64,000 bases of DNA from Hypericibacter sp049323455 (GCA_049323455.1 JBMONF010000034.1:62001-126000); one strand, 5' to 3'. Positions 42,144 to 51,422 are shown, numbered from the stretch's first letter. Notes: generated by a model not told the origin, from the sequence alone. Program-made: numbers and translations.

Positions 42144-42785
42144 GTGAGCCCATCGCAGACAAGCGCATCGAATTCGACCCTGATCGTGGTCGATCTGCAG
42201 AACGATTTCTGCCCCGGCGGCGCTCTTGCCGTTCCCGGTGGCAACGAGATCGTGCCGCTGGTCAATCGCCTGATCGATTCCTTCGACCATGTCGTGCTGA
42301 CGCAGGATTGGCACCCGGCCGGCCATTCGAGCTTCGCTTCCAGCCATTCCGGGCAGAAACCCTTCTCGACGGTGACCATGCCTTACGGGCCGCAGACGCT
42401 GTGGCCCGACCACTGCGTGCAGGGCACGCACGGTGCCGAGTTCCACCGCGACCTGAGCTGGACCAGGGCGGAGCTGATCATCCGCAAAGGCTTCCGCAAG
42501 GCTATCGACAGCTATTCGGCCTTCTACGAGAACGATCGCAAGACGCCGACCGGGCTCGCCGGCTACCTCAAGGAACGCGGCTTGACGCAGCTCGTGCTCG
42601 TCGGCTTGGCGACCGATTTCTGCGTGGCCTACTCCGCTCTCGACGCCGCGCGGCTCGGCTTCGAAGCCACGGTCCTGCTCGATGCCTGCCGGGCCATCGA
42701 CCTGAACGGTTCGTTGGCTGACGCGCAAAGGCAGATGCGCGCTGCGGGCGTCGCCCTCGCCGAGGCGAGTAGGCTGGTGGCCTGA
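42144..42785 (+). CDS. pncA: Nicotinamidase PncA
   Basis: A 213-residue cytosolic isochorismatase-fold enzyme that hydrolyses nicotinamide to nicotinate and ammonia, for NAD salvage or, here possibly, catabolism. The catalytic Asp is in LIVVDLQNDFCPGGALAVPGG, the metal-site residues in LTQDWHPAGHSSFA, the Lys in IIRKGF and the nucleophilic Cys in VGLATDFCVAYSALD. All are intact. The start is GTG 42144, eight bases after AAGGAG. It lies 8-17 kb from a cluster that looks like a nicotinate-degradation operon, which would use its product. Confidence 0.94.
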   Translation: MSPSQTSASNSTLIVVDLQNDFCPGGALAVPGGNEIVPLVNRLIDSFDHVVLTQDWHPAGHSSFASSHSGQKPFSTVTMPYGPQTLWPDHCVQGTHGAEFHRDLSWTRAELIIRKGFRKAIDSYSAFYENDRKTPTGLAGYLKERGLTQLVLVGLATDFCVAYSALDAARLGFEATVLLDACRAIDLNGSLADAQRQMRAAGVALAEASRLVA

Positions 42786-42925
42786 CCTCGCCCTCCCTTC
42801 GACACTGGACGATCCCGGTCGGCCCGGCTATCGCGATCCTGTCGTCTCGACGAAAGAACGATGCCGGCTTCTCGCTGGCGCCGCCAATCGGGTTTCATAT
42901 TACGGTCGGGGGTCACATCGGGCCC

Positions 42926-43912
42926 ATGGTGCGCAACCGGCTTCTCGCGCTCGCCATGCTGACGGCGGCATTCGCGCCCGCCGCGCATGCCGACGAGCCC
43001 GAACAAGGCACTTTCAACTTCGTGCTGGAGAACGACATCGTCTCCGGCTTCGATCGCGACTATACCAACGGCGTCCAGCTCTCCTGGACGTCGGGGCCGG
43101 ACCGGGTTCCATCATGGGCGATCGATGCCGCGCGTCTCTTTCCGCTGTTTCCCGAAACGGGGCGGGTCCGCGCCAGCTTCGCGCTCGGTCAGAGCATCTA
43201 CACGCCCAACGATATCACGTTGCGCAACCCGCCCGCCGAAGACCGCCCCTATGCGGGCTGGCTCTATGGCTCGATCGGGCTGATTGCGGAAACCGGCACG
43301 CGGCTCGATCAGCTGCAGCTGCAGGTCGGCGTCGTCGGCCCCGCATCGCTCGCCGAGCAGACCCAGACCACGGTGCACGAGATCGTCGGCGCAGACAAAC
43401 CGCGCGGTTGGGACACGCAGCTCGAGAACGAGCCCGGGGTGGTTCTCACCTATCAGCGCAGCTGGCGCGCCTTCGTCTCGGGCGAGTTCCTCGGATTCTC
43501 TTTCGATGCCACACCTCACATCGGTGGCGCGCTCGGCAACGTCTTCACCTATGCCAATGGCGGGGCGACGCTGCGACTGGGCTGGAACCTGCCGAACGAC
43601 TATGGTCCGCCACGCATCGAGCCGAGCCTGCCCGGATCGGGGTTCTTCGAGCCGCAAGGCAGCCTCGGCATGTATATCTTCGCCGGCCTCGACGGCCGGG
43701 CCGTGGCCCGCAACATCTTCCTCGACGGCAACACTTGGCAGGACAGCCGCAGCGTCGAGAAGGAGCCCCTTGTGGGCGACGCGCAGGTGGGGTTCGCCGT
43801 CACCCTCGGCTCGGTCCGCCTTGCCTATACCCACGTGTTCCGAACGCAGGAGTTCGCGAGCCAGCACGGCGCCGACAAGTTCGGCGCCGTCAGCCTTTCG
43901 CTTCGATTCTAG
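42926..43912 (+). CDS. LpxR-family lipid A deacylase-like outer-membrane protein (DUF2219)
   Basis: A 328-residue outer-membrane beta-barrel with a signal peptide (MVRNRLLALAMLTAAFAPAAHA). The N-terminal block FNFVLENDIVSGFDRDYTNGVQLSW is the active-site signature of LpxR, which removes the 3'-acyloxyacyl group from lipid A. A His in TTVHEIVGA and the RPYAGWLYGSIG segment also match, and the protein ends in a barrel-type Phe (SLSLRF). It may remodel LPS, but substrate specificity is not proven by sequence. It converges on the ABC transporter operon, 87 bases away. Confidence 0.85.
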   Translation: MVRNRLLALAMLTAAFAPAAHADEPEQGTFNFVLENDIVSGFDRDYTNGVQLSWTSGPDRVPSWAIDAARLFPLFPETGRVRASFALGQSIYTPNDITLRNPPAEDRPYAGWLYGSIGLIAETGTRLDQLQLQVGVVGPASLAEQTQTTVHEIVGADKPRGWDTQLENEPGVVLTYQRSWRAFVSGEFLGFSFDATPHIGGALGNVFTYANGGATLRLGWNLPNDYGPPRIEPSLPGSGFFEPQGSLGMYIFAGLDGRAVARNIFLDGNTWQDSRSVEKEPLVGDAQVGFAVTLGSVRLAYTHVFRTQEFASQHGADKFGAVSLSLRF

Positions 43913-43999
43913 CGCACACGGATCGCAGCAATCTTGGGGCGCTGGAGGGCGAACCGAGCGACGGGTTGGGCTGTCGGCTTAGACCGCCAAGCCCCCGTT

Positions 44000-44713
44000 C
44001 TAACGCCGCCGCAGTCCCACGCCGACATAACGATGCAGCGGCGAAGGGTCTGCACGCAGGGCCACCGATGTTGTCGTCTCCCGCGCCACGCCGTTCTCGA
44101 TGAAGAGGACCCGATCGGCAACGGCCAGTGCGGCCTCGATCCGCTGCTCCACCAGGATTGTCGCGACCCCCTGGCTCTTGAGCGTCCGCACCGTGTCGAG
44201 AATCGTCGCGATCATGCTCGGCATCAGCCCTTCGGTCGGCTCGTCGAGCAGCAGGACCCGGGGCTCCAGGCAAAGGGCTCGCGCCACCGCCAGCATCTCC
44301 TGCTCGCCGCCGCTGAGCGTGCCAGACACCTGGCGCAGCCTCGCTTTCAGCACCGGAAACAGCGCCAATACCCGATCCAGCATTTCCGCTCCGCGATCGC
44401 GCGCCATCAAGCCGATAGCCAGGTTCTCCTCGACGGTCAGCTCCGAAAAAAGCCGCCGCCCCTGCGGCACATAGGCGATGCCCCGTTTCGGAATCTCGTG
44501 CGCCGGCAGCGCGGTCAGCTCCGTCTCGCCGAGAAAGATGCTCCCCGATCGCGGCTTGATCAGCCCCATGACCGCCTTGAGCGTCGTCGTCTTTCCGGCA
44601 CCGTTGTGGCCGAGCAGGCACAGCACCTCGCCCGCTGCCAGATCGAGCGACAGATCGCGCAGAACCTGCACGCTGCCGTAAAAGCAGTTGATGGCGGCGA
44701 TCTTGAGCGTCAT
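44000..44713 (-). CDS. livF: Branched-chain amino acid/amide-type ABC transporter ATPase LivF
   Basis: A 237-residue ATPase, last of the four coupled transporter core genes. Walker A is GHNGAGKTTT, the signature is LSGGEQEMLAVARAL, Walker B is VLLLDEPTEGLMP and the H-loop is ILVEQRIEAAL. The LivF-specific Y-V-P-Q-G-R-R-L-F region is present. ATG 44713 overlaps the livG stop (ATGA). Translation upstream of it is out of family. It partners with LivG at the cytosolic face. The transported substrate is not fixed by the ATPase. Confidence 0.93.
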   Translation of the reverse strand: MTLKIAAINCFYGSVQVLRDLSLDLAAGEVLCLLGHNGAGKTTTLKAVMGLIKPRSGSIFLGETELTALPAHEIPKRGIAYVPQGRRLFSELTVEENLAIGLMARDRGAEMLDRVLALFPVLKARLRQVSGTLSGGEQEMLAVARALCLEPRVLLLDEPTEGLMPSMIATILDTVRTLKSQGVATILVEQRIEAALAVADRVLFIENGVARETTTSVALRADPSPLHRYVGVGLRRR

Positions 44714-45444
44714 GCGCCGAGATAGGCCCTCTGCACTTCGGCATTGGCGGCGATATCGGCCGGCGCGCCCTCCGCCAGGATGCGGCCATCGTTCATAACC
44801 GTGACGCGATGGGCCAGTTCCATCACGACATCCATGTTGTGCTCGATCAGAAGAACGGTCGCATCCTTGGCGATGTCGCGCACGAGGCTGCAGAAATCGA
44901 CGATCTCGGACTCCGAGAGGCCCTGCGTCGGCTCGTCCAGGATCAGGAGCTTCGGCTTGAGCGCCAGACCGATCGCCATTTCCAGCAAGCGCTGATGGCC
45001 GTAAGACAGCGTCGACGCAAGCTCGTCGCGGCGTGCCGAAAGCCCGACGCGGTCGAGCGCGCCCGCCACGTCGTGTTCGAGAGCGCCGTCGCCGCTCGGC
45101 CACCACTGATGCCTGGCCCAGCTTCGGCTGCGCTGCGCCGCAAGCGCGACATTGTCGAAACAGGTCAGGTTCAGGAAGACGCTCGTGATCTGAAAGGTGT
45201 AGGCGATGCCGAGCGCAACCCTCTGCCAGGCTTTGAGACGGGTGATATCGTGCCCTCCGAAGGCGATGCGCCCGGACGATGGCTCGATCCGGCCACAGAT
45301 CATGCCGACCAGCGTGGTCTTGCCGGCGCCGTTAGGCCCGATGACGGCGCGGATCTCGCCCCGCTCGAGCGCAAAATCCACACTGTCGACGGCGACGAGC
45401 CCGCCGAAATGCCGGCTCAGGCTTTGCGTGGTCAGGAGCGTCAT
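44710..45444 (-). CDS. livG: Branched-chain amino acid/amide-type ABC transporter ATPase LivG
   Basis: A 244-residue ATPase with Walker A GPNGAGKTTL, signature LSYGHQRLLEMAIGLA (Y-G-H-Q in place of G-G-Q-Q, common in this subgroup), Walker B LLILDEPTQGLSE and H-loop LLIEHNMDVVM. The typical LivG start TTQSLSRHFGGLVAVDSVDF is present. It is coupled to livM (ATGA at 45441-45444) and to livF. The S-Y-G-H-Q form is shared with urea/short-chain amide (UrtD-like) transporters, which hints at a non-branched-chain substrate. Confidence 0.92.
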   Translation of the reverse strand: MTLLTTQSLSRHFGGLVAVDSVDFALERGEIRAVIGPNGAGKTTLVGMICGRIEPSSGRIAFGGHDITRLKAWQRVALGIAYTFQITSVFLNLTCFDNVALAAQRSRSWARHQWWPSGDGALEHDVAGALDRVGLSARRDELASTLSYGHQRLLEMAIGLALKPKLLILDEPTQGLSESEIVDFCSLVRDIAKDATVLLIEHNMDVVMELAHRVTVMNDGRILAEGAPADIAANAEVQRAYLGA

Positions 45445-46403
45445 GGCAGCCACGGAATTCTTCTCTCCCGCAAGGTGCCGAGGATGCCCTTGGGAAACCA
45501 GAGCACGAGCAGCACCAGTGCCACGCCAACGGCGAGCATGTAGCTCAAGATGTATTCGCTCGAGATATCGACCATGTAGAACATGGTCGCAGTGCCGAGA
45601 AGCGGTCCTAGCGTCGTGCCCACGCCGCCCAGAAGCACCCAGAGCAGCGGCAAAATCGAGTACTGGATGGAAGCGAAGGTGGCGCCAACATAGCCGAACA
45701 GCAGCGCGTAAGCCGCGCCGGCAGCACCCGACATCGCCCCCGAGAAGGCCAGCGCCAGCAGCTTGTAGCGGAAGCTGTGATAGCCCAGCATCATGGTCCG
45801 CTCCTCGTTCTCCTTGATGGCCACCAGGACGCGGCCGACCGCCGAGCGCACCAGCACCAGGCAGGCGAGAAGGCAAAGAGCGAAGAGCAGGAGAGCGAGA
45901 TTGTATCGAACCGTCGGCGCGCTCAGATCGAGCAAGAGTCCCCCGAACGACCAGACGCGCGCCGCCGCATCGAGCACGAAGCCCTCGTCGCCGCGCGTGA
46001 AATCGTTGAAGTAGAGGATCAGCAGGAAGGCCGCCTGCGCGAACATCAGCGTCACGATCATGAAGGAGACGCCGCTGGTTCTCAGCGCTACCAGCCCGAC
46101 CGCGAGCGCTAACAGCAGGCCCGACAGAAGCCCAACAGCGAACGCGGCGCCGACGTCGAACCCACCATAGTAGATCGTGAGCCCGGTGCCGTAGAGGCCG
46201 GCCGCGAAGAACACCGCGTGGCCGAGACTCATCAAGCCCGTATAGCCGACCAGGAGGTTGTAACCCAACGCATAGGTCGCCAGCAGCATGATCCGCGTCA
46301 TGTTGGTGTGGTCATAGGCCGGCAGCACAAACTGCAGCCCGAACAGCAGCGCGATCACGGCCAGATGGAGAAGCAGCGCGCGACGGTTCGCTCGCGACAT
46401 CAT
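45441..46403 (-). CDS. livM: Branched-chain amino acid/amide-type ABC permease LivM
   Basis: A 320-residue inner-membrane permease with about 8-10 hydrophobic helices. LivM landmarks are YALGYNLLVGYTGLMSLGHAVFFAAGLYG, IKENEERTMMLGYHSFRYKLLALAFSGAMSGAAGA and the C-terminal GGVGTTLGPLLGTA. Start is the first of two ATGs (46403), overlapping the livH stop. It pairs with LivH. It is the third protein product of the transporter set (binding protein, LivH, LivM, LivG, LivF). Confidence 0.93.
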   Translation of the reverse strand: MMSRANRRALLLHLAVIALLFGLQFVLPAYDHTNMTRIMLLATYALGYNLLVGYTGLMSLGHAVFFAAGLYGTGLTIYYGGFDVGAAFAVGLLSGLLLALAVGLVALRTSGVSFMIVTLMFAQAAFLLILYFNDFTRGDEGFVLDAAARVWSFGGLLLDLSAPTVRYNLALLLFALCLLACLVLVRSAVGRVLVAIKENEERTMMLGYHSFRYKLLALAFSGAMSGAAGAAYALLFGYVGATFASIQYSILPLLWVLLGGVGTTLGPLLGTATMFYMVDISSEYILSYMLAVGVALVLLVLWFPKGILGTLRERRIPWLP

Positions 46404-47281
46404 CGGCCGCTCCTCGCAAACAGGCCCGCCGGCCGAAACACCAACACGACCGCCACCAGGAGCGTGGCGATGATCTTGGCCAGCGTCGGCGAGAAGAAGA
46501 CGGAGATCACGCCGTCGCTGAGGCCGATCACGAAGGCCGCCACCACCGTGCCGCGCAGGCTGCCCAGCCCGCCGATGATGACCGTGATGAAGGACAGCAA
46601 CAGCGGGTCCAGCCCCATCAGATAGTGGGCTTGCTGGATCGGTACGATCAGCACGCCGGCAATGGCAGCCAGCATCGCGCCCAACGCGAAGATCAGCGAA
46701 TAGACGCGGGCCACCGGGATGCCGAAAGCCTGGGCCGTCTCCCGATCGAACTGCGTGGCCCGCATGACAAGACCGATGCGGGTTCGCATCAGCGTGTACC
46801 AGACGGCCAGTAACAGCGCGGCCGATGCCGCTACGACGACGAGCTTGTAGCCGGAATAGCCGAACCAGGGAAACAATACGCGAAACTGGATCGGGGCTTC
46901 CACCGGACGCGCATCGGGCCCGTAGAGGGTCAGCGTGGCTTGCTCGATGATGTAGAGGAGACCGATCGTCGCAACGATGGTCGCTTCGGGGCTGTAGCTC
47001 AACCGCCGCAACACCAGCCGGTCGGCTACGAAGGCGACGGCGCCGACGACGAGCGGGCTTCCGACCAAAGCCAGCAGAAACCCCGCGGCCGGCTGGCCCG
47101 GCACGAGACTGCTGAAGACCCAGGCCAGAACCGCGCCCAGCATGAAGAATTCGCCATGCGCCACGTTCACGACGCGCATCACGCCGAAGACGAGCGAAAG
47201 CCCCAGCGCCGTCAGCGCCAGAACGAAGGCGCCGACGGTCCCCTCCAGAAGTGCCAGAAGAAGATGGGGCCCGAAACTCAT
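46400..47281 (-). CDS. livH: Branched-chain amino acid/amide-type ABC permease LivH
   Basis: A 293-residue permease. It starts MSFGPHLLLALLEGTVGAFVLALTALGLSLVFGVMRVVNVAHGEFFMLGA, the standard LivH opening, and contains MRATQFDRETAQAFGIPVARVYSLIFALGAMLAAIAG and FITVIIGGLGSLRGTVVAAFVIGL. ATG 47281 is taken from family length. The frame continues upstream, but that part lies in repeat DNA. A gap of 188 bases with extragenic repeats separates it from the binding-protein gene, so transcription levels may differ. Confidence 0.93.
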   Translation of the reverse strand: MSFGPHLLLALLEGTVGAFVLALTALGLSLVFGVMRVVNVAHGEFFMLGAVLAWVFSSLVPGQPAAGFLLALVGSPLVVGAVAFVADRLVLRRLSYSPEATIVATIGLLYIIEQATLTLYGPDARPVEAPIQFRVLFPWFGYSGYKLVVVAASAALLLAVWYTLMRTRIGLVMRATQFDRETAQAFGIPVARVYSLIFALGAMLAAIAGVLIVPIQQAHYLMGLDPLLLSFITVIIGGLGSLRGTVVAAFVIGLSDGVISVFFSPTLAKIIATLLVAVVLVFRPAGLFARSGR

Positions 47282-47330
47282 GCGCGACGGTTGTCGATGA
47301 CACAGCCCCTTGTCGTCCGCCGAATCCGCT

Positions 47331-47446
47331 CTCCCTCTCCCGCTTCCGGCGGGAGAGGGAGATGACGCAGTGACTGCATACCTCTCAGTTCCGAGTAAGG
47401 CTGAAGAGCGCGCCAAGCCTCATGGTGAGATTGTCGAACCATGAGG
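47331..47446. repeat. Two extragenic inverted repeats between binding-protein and permease genes
   Basis: The first (47331-47361) pairs CTCCCTCTCCCGC with a near-perfect GCGGGAGAGGGAG partner around a short loop. The second (47418-47446) pairs CCTCATGG with CCATGAGG around 'tgagattgtcgaa'. Both types are frequent in alphaproteobacterial intergenic DNA. Here they sit inside an operon after the binding-protein gene, where they could reduce downstream expression. Confidence 0.6.
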
Positions 47447-47469
47447 GCCAGCGGCAGGGTACGCGGTAC

Positions 47470-48795
47470 TTACAGCGGTTGCGTGGTGTAGTCGGCCTCG
47501 GGCTCGTACATCCCGTCCTCGATCGAGGTGCGGTGGACGACGTCGAGCCGCTGGTTCTCGACTTTCGAGATGTTCTGATGGCCGAAGCACTGGTGGATCT
47601 TGCCGACGAACTTCTTGTCGCCTTGCGGATGCTCGTTGCCTTCCGGGAACTCCGTCATGGCCTCGACGGCTTCGATCAGCGCCACCTTGTCCTTGGGCGT
47701 CGCCGACTGGTACCCGCTCTTTTCCATGGCGGCCTTGATGACGTAGAGCGTCTCCCAGCAACCGAACATGTGCGAGTAGGTCGAGACGTTCTTGGGATCG
47801 TCGACTGCCGCGCCCGCGTCGTTCACGCCCACCGCCTGCCGGTAGAACTTGTCGTAGGGCGTCTGGTCCTTCTGCGCATAGCGGGGATAGGCTTCCCAGA
47901 AATAGGTGCCGTCGAGAAATTCGAGGCCCGGGCTCGCGATATCGACGGCTTCGAGCGAATCGATGAAGCCGAACACCTGCGGCCGGTTGGAGCCGAAATG
48001 CTCGCCCATCTCCTTCACGAAGGTGAGCACGCCCGGTCCGACCATGACGTGATAGATCACCTCGGTCTCGGCCGGAATTTGCGCGAAATACTTGGTGAAG
48101 GAGGTTTCGGTCGGCGGAATCGGAATCAGCGCCGAAATCGTGCCGCCCTGCTTGGCGAGCGCCGCCGAGAAATAGTCGCGGTGATCGTGGCCGAAGGCAT
48201 AATCGGGGAAGATCATCGTGACCTTCTTGCCGAGATTGGCGGAAACCCACGGCGCCATGGAGGTTACCTGCGCGCGCACATCCGTGATACCCGGCTGGAA
48301 CACATACCGGTTCAGCTTGCCCGAGGCGACGTGATAGCCTTCGCTCACGACGAAATAAGGCATCTTGAGCTCGCCAGCCGTGGGCGCCGAGCCCATGACC
48401 ACATGCGAGAACAAGGTGCCGAACACCACGTCGACCTTGTGCTCGGTGGCGAACTTCTCCACCACCTCGGCACCGCGTTTCGGATCGGTGCCGTCATCCT
48501 CGGCGATGATCTCGATCGGGCGGCCGGCGATGCCGCCGGCTTCGTTGATGAGCTTGACCGCGGCGTTGGTCGTGCGCTCGTACCAGCGCCCGTAGGCGGC
48601 GCCTATACCGGTCCGATGGACCTGGAATCCGATCTTGATCGGCTCGGCGGCCCGGGCCTGGATGTAACGCATCGGACCCGGCAACAGGCCTGAGGCCACC
48701 GCCGCGCCCGTTGCGGCACCCAGCCCCCCGATGACGCTGCGCCGGGTGACCGGCGAGCGCGTCTTGCCATTCGAGCTTGCCTTGCTGTGATCCAT
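47470..48795 (-). CDS. Periplasmic substrate-binding protein of the LivHMGF-type transporter
   Basis: A 441-residue Leu/Ile/Val-type (Peripla_BP_6) binding protein. The N-terminus has a Tat-like signal (VTRRSVIGGLGAATGAAVA). The mature part begins PIKIGFQVHRTGIGAAYGRWYERTTNAAVKLINEAGGIAGRPIEIIAEDDGTDPKRGAEVVEKF, typical of amide/urea-type binding proteins. The ligand cannot be read from the sequence. Because the next island degrades an N-heterocycle, a pyridine or amide ligand is possible. ATG 48795 follows a strong GGGAGGAG. It is the first gene of the transporter set. Confidence 0.9.
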   Translation of the reverse strand: MDHSKASSNGKTRSPVTRRSVIGGLGAATGAAVASGLLPGPMRYIQARAAEPIKIGFQVHRTGIGAAYGRWYERTTNAAVKLINEAGGIAGRPIEIIAEDDGTDPKRGAEVVEKFATEHKVDVVFGTLFSHVVMGSAPTAGELKMPYFVVSEGYHVASGKLNRYVFQPGITDVRAQVTSMAPWVSANLGKKVTMIFPDYAFGHDHRDYFSAALAKQGGTISALIPIPPTETSFTKYFAQIPAETEVIYHVMVGPGVLTFVKEMGEHFGSNRPQVFGFIDSLEAVDIASPGLEFLDGTYFWEAYPRYAQKDQTPYDKFYRQAVGVNDAGAAVDDPKNVSTYSHMFGCWETLYVIKAAMEKSGYQSATPKDKVALIEAVEAMTEFPEGNEHPQGDKKFVGKIHQCFGHQNISKVENQRLDVVHRTSIEDGMYEPEADYTTQPL

Positions 48796-48926
48796 TGTCG
48801 CTCCTCCCCACGTTTCCAAGCGGTATCGATCATGCCCTCATCGGCAACCGCGGCATCAGTTCTTCGAGACTGTTTGCATAGAAATAAAATCATGTGGTCC
48901 CGCAAAAGACAATATGGAGGGCGAGG

Positions 48927-50408
48927 TCATCCCGCTGTCGGTGTCGACAGGAGCCACAAGCCGAACAGGGTGTAGCCGATCATGAGCGCCGCCAGTGGAA
49001 GCTGGCTCGCTATCGCGGCACGCGTCGTACCGTACCGCTCGACAGCAATGGCGTGCGCGAGCATCACCGCCATGACATGAACGAGCACGACCGCACCTGC
49101 CTGAAGCTTCCATATCACGGAAACAGCGTCGAAATTCGACAGAAACGAGACTGTCACCTCGGGACGGCCACGCCCCAACAAGTCCCACCCCTTCGCGAAA
49201 GGGTCACTGATTGCCAGCACCGCGTATTGCATGTTCACCAGGAAGGCCGTCAGGTAGTGGGCAAGGTGATAACCGATCGAGATCGGAAGAATGGAGAGAA
49301 CGAACGCGCCGAGACAGGCCTTCAGACGAGCGGGGCCGCCTGCCAACTGGTGGCCCGCTGCAATCGCCAAGCCGTAGGCTAGAACGAGCCCCGCCCACAG
49401 CACCACCAGCCCCAAGCTGTTGCGCCCCACGACCGCCGAGCGCCCCGGAAATTCAAGCGGATTGATGCCGCCGAGACCCAACCACCAGAAGGTCTCGCTG
49501 AGGCCGTCGAAAGACACGGACGCCAACGTCAGCAGCACGAACAGCACGCCGCTCATCGGCAGGGCATCGCGCATTGCCAGAGATGCGCCGGGGCAGGTCA
49601 GATAAAGGCGGCGCCGTCCGGGCCGCGCCGGGTCGAGGCTCTCGACACGGAACGGCGCCAGCAGGGCCACGAAGCCGAAAAAAACCGAAAAACATTCGGC
49701 CTTCGAGAGCCAGGCGCGCTCGCCGAACAGCAGCATCCCGGTCAAGGTGATGCCCGAATAGACCGCCGCCGCGAGAGCGAGGCGGGCCGGATCGTCGGGC
49801 GCCGGATCGACCAGCTCGAACCAGGCGAAGGCGAGAGAACCGAGGATGGCGGGCCCGTAGCCGAACCAGGCCGGATAGGTCAGGAGCGGCTGCTCGGTCG
49901 AGCCCGGGCCATTGAAGAGGTGCCGCACCAGGCGGCAAGGCGCAATCCAGGGATTGAGCAACGCCCAGAGATTGCCGAAGAGCGCGTGCGTCAGGGTGAG
50001 CCCGCCCCACCAAAGCGTCCAGACCGTGAGCGGGAGCGGATTTTCCAGCGGATCGCGGCTGCCGAGCCAGCCCGTCGCCAGCAGCAGGACCAGCAACACG
50101 AACGCGCCGGCGCTCGTGGCCGTCGCCGATATCCGGGGCAAGGGGCCAAGATCGACGCGCGCCGACAGGATTCGGCGCAGGGCGCTACTCGGCACGAGCA
50201 GCAGGAGAAGAAAGGAGGCCGCGACCGCGAACGTGCCGCCGACGATGTAGTAGCGGGTCGGCAGCAGCAGCACGAAGGCCTTCTCCGCCGCATGCGCCCA
50301 GGCGGGGGCGGCGGCGATCGCGAGAAGAGCGAGCCCGAGCAGCAGGCGCAGGCCCCACCTCGCCGGCCGTCGCGACGCGCCCGCGATGACCAGTCCCGCG
50401 GCCGTCAT
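48927..50408 (-). CDS. Polytopic membrane protein of unknown function
   Basis: A 493-residue protein with about 12 hydrophobic spans and a signal-like start (LGLALLAIAAAPAWAHAAEKAFVLLLPTRYYIVGG). Other conserved-looking blocks are LWALLNPWIAPCRLVRHLF, YPAWFGYGPAILGSLAFAWFELVDPAP, ERAWLSKAECFSVFFGF and GYHLAHYLTAFLVNMQYAVLAISDPF. I recall relatives annotated as fenitrothion hydrolase, but this is not a certain link and no catalytic motif is clear. It lies on the minus strand before the binding-protein gene and is divergent from the molybdenum hydroxylase operon. ATG 50408 or 50435 may start it. Confidence 0.65.
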   Translation of the reverse strand: MTAAGLVIAGASRRPARWGLRLLLGLALLAIAAAPAWAHAAEKAFVLLLPTRYYIVGGTFAVAASFLLLLLVPSSALRRILSARVDLGPLPRISATATSAGAFVLLVLLLATGWLGSRDPLENPLPLTVWTLWWGGLTLTHALFGNLWALLNPWIAPCRLVRHLFNGPGSTEQPLLTYPAWFGYGPAILGSLAFAWFELVDPAPDDPARLALAAAVYSGITLTGMLLFGERAWLSKAECFSVFFGFVALLAPFRVESLDPARPGRRRLYLTCPGASLAMRDALPMSGVLFVLLTLASVSFDGLSETFWWLGLGGINPLEFPGRSAVVGRNSLGLVVLWAGLVLAYGLAIAAGHQLAGGPARLKACLGAFVLSILPISIGYHLAHYLTAFLVNMQYAVLAISDPFAKGWDLLGRGRPEVTVSFLSNFDAVSVIWKLQAGAVVLVHVMAVMLAHAIAVERYGTTRAAIASQLPLAALMIGYTLFGLWLLSTPTAG

Positions 50409-50582
50409 CGATGGCCCATTCCGTTCGGTGATCATTCCCCTACACCGCCCCGGGTTCCATGCTGTCCCAAGTCCGCGTCTCGAGCCAGCGCCAGCTTGAC
50501 AGCGCGGCAGACCGCGAGGATCATTTGCATACCAATTAACGGAGCTGCGAGGAGCGGCACGAAGAACGGAGACGGGCCCTTC

Positions 50583-51422
50583 ATGTTTCTGAGGCCACGG
50601 ACGCTGAGCGAGGCCGTCGCGGCGCTCGAAACGCCCGGGGTTCAGATTCTGGCCGGCGGCACCGATTTCTACCCGGCGATGGGCGAGCGTTCGGCCTCCG
50701 CCCCCATCCTCGACATCACGGCCGTTCCCGAGCTTTCCGGCATCCGCATCGGCGCCGACGAGATCCGCATCGCCAGCCGGACCACCTGGAGCGAGATCAT
50801 CGGCGCACCCTTACCCCGCTCTTTCGACGCGCTCAAGGCGGCGGCCCGCGAGGTCGGCTCGATCCAGATCCAGAACCGCGGCACGGTCGGCGGTAATCTC
50901 TGCAATGCCTCGCCCGCGGCCGACGGCATGCCACCGCTGTTGGCACTCGACGCAGAGGTCGAGCTCGCCTCCAAGGCCGGCACGGGCCGCTTGCCGTTGG
51001 CGTCGTTCATCACGGGCAACCGGAAGACGGCGCGCCGGACGAACGAGCTTCTCACGGCGATCATTGTCCCGCGCCGCATCGACGGCCCCTCCGCCTTCCT
51101 CAAGCTCGGTGCCAGGCGCTATCTCGTCATCTCTATCGCCATGGTGGCCGCGATTCTGGAAGAAGATGGACAGGGCAAGGTGGCCCAGGCGCGCGTCGCC
51201 GTCGGCGCCTGCTCGGCCGTGGCGCAACGCTTGCCCGAGCTGGAACGTGCGCTGATCGGCGCGCCCTTCGCGGCAGGCATCGGCCGGCTGGTCGAGCCGT
51301 CCCATCTGGCGCCCCTCTCGCCGATCGACGACGTGCGGGCGACCGCCGCCTATCGGCGCGACAGCGCGCGCACCCTCGTCGCCCGTGCCCTCGAGCAATG
51401 CGTGGCTGAACGAGCACGATGA
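50583..51422 (+). CDS. FAD-binding subunit of a xanthine dehydrogenase-family molybdenum hydroxylase
   Basis: A 279-residue protein matching the CoxM/FAD-binding subunit. FAD-binding motifs are ILAGGTDFYPAM and NRGTVGGNLCNASPAADGMPPLLALDAEVEL; the C-terminal CO-dehydrogenase-flavoprotein-C part includes YLVISIAMVAAIL. It passes electrons from the Fe-S centres of the large subunit to an acceptor. ATG 50583 is the family start (M-F-L-R-P). The stop overlaps the next gene's ATG (ATGA). It is the first gene of the catabolic operon. Confidence 0.92.
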   Translation: MFLRPRTLSEAVAALETPGVQILAGGTDFYPAMGERSASAPILDITAVPELSGIRIGADEIRIASRTTWSEIIGAPLPRSFDALKAAAREVGSIQIQNRGTVGGNLCNASPAADGMPPLLALDAEVELASKAGTGRLPLASFITGNRKTARRTNELLTAIIVPRRIDGPSAFLKLGARRYLVISIAMVAAILEEDGQGKVAQARVAVGACSAVAQRLPELERALIGAPFAAGIGRLVEPSHLAPLSPIDDVRATAAYRRDSARTLVARALEQCVAERAR

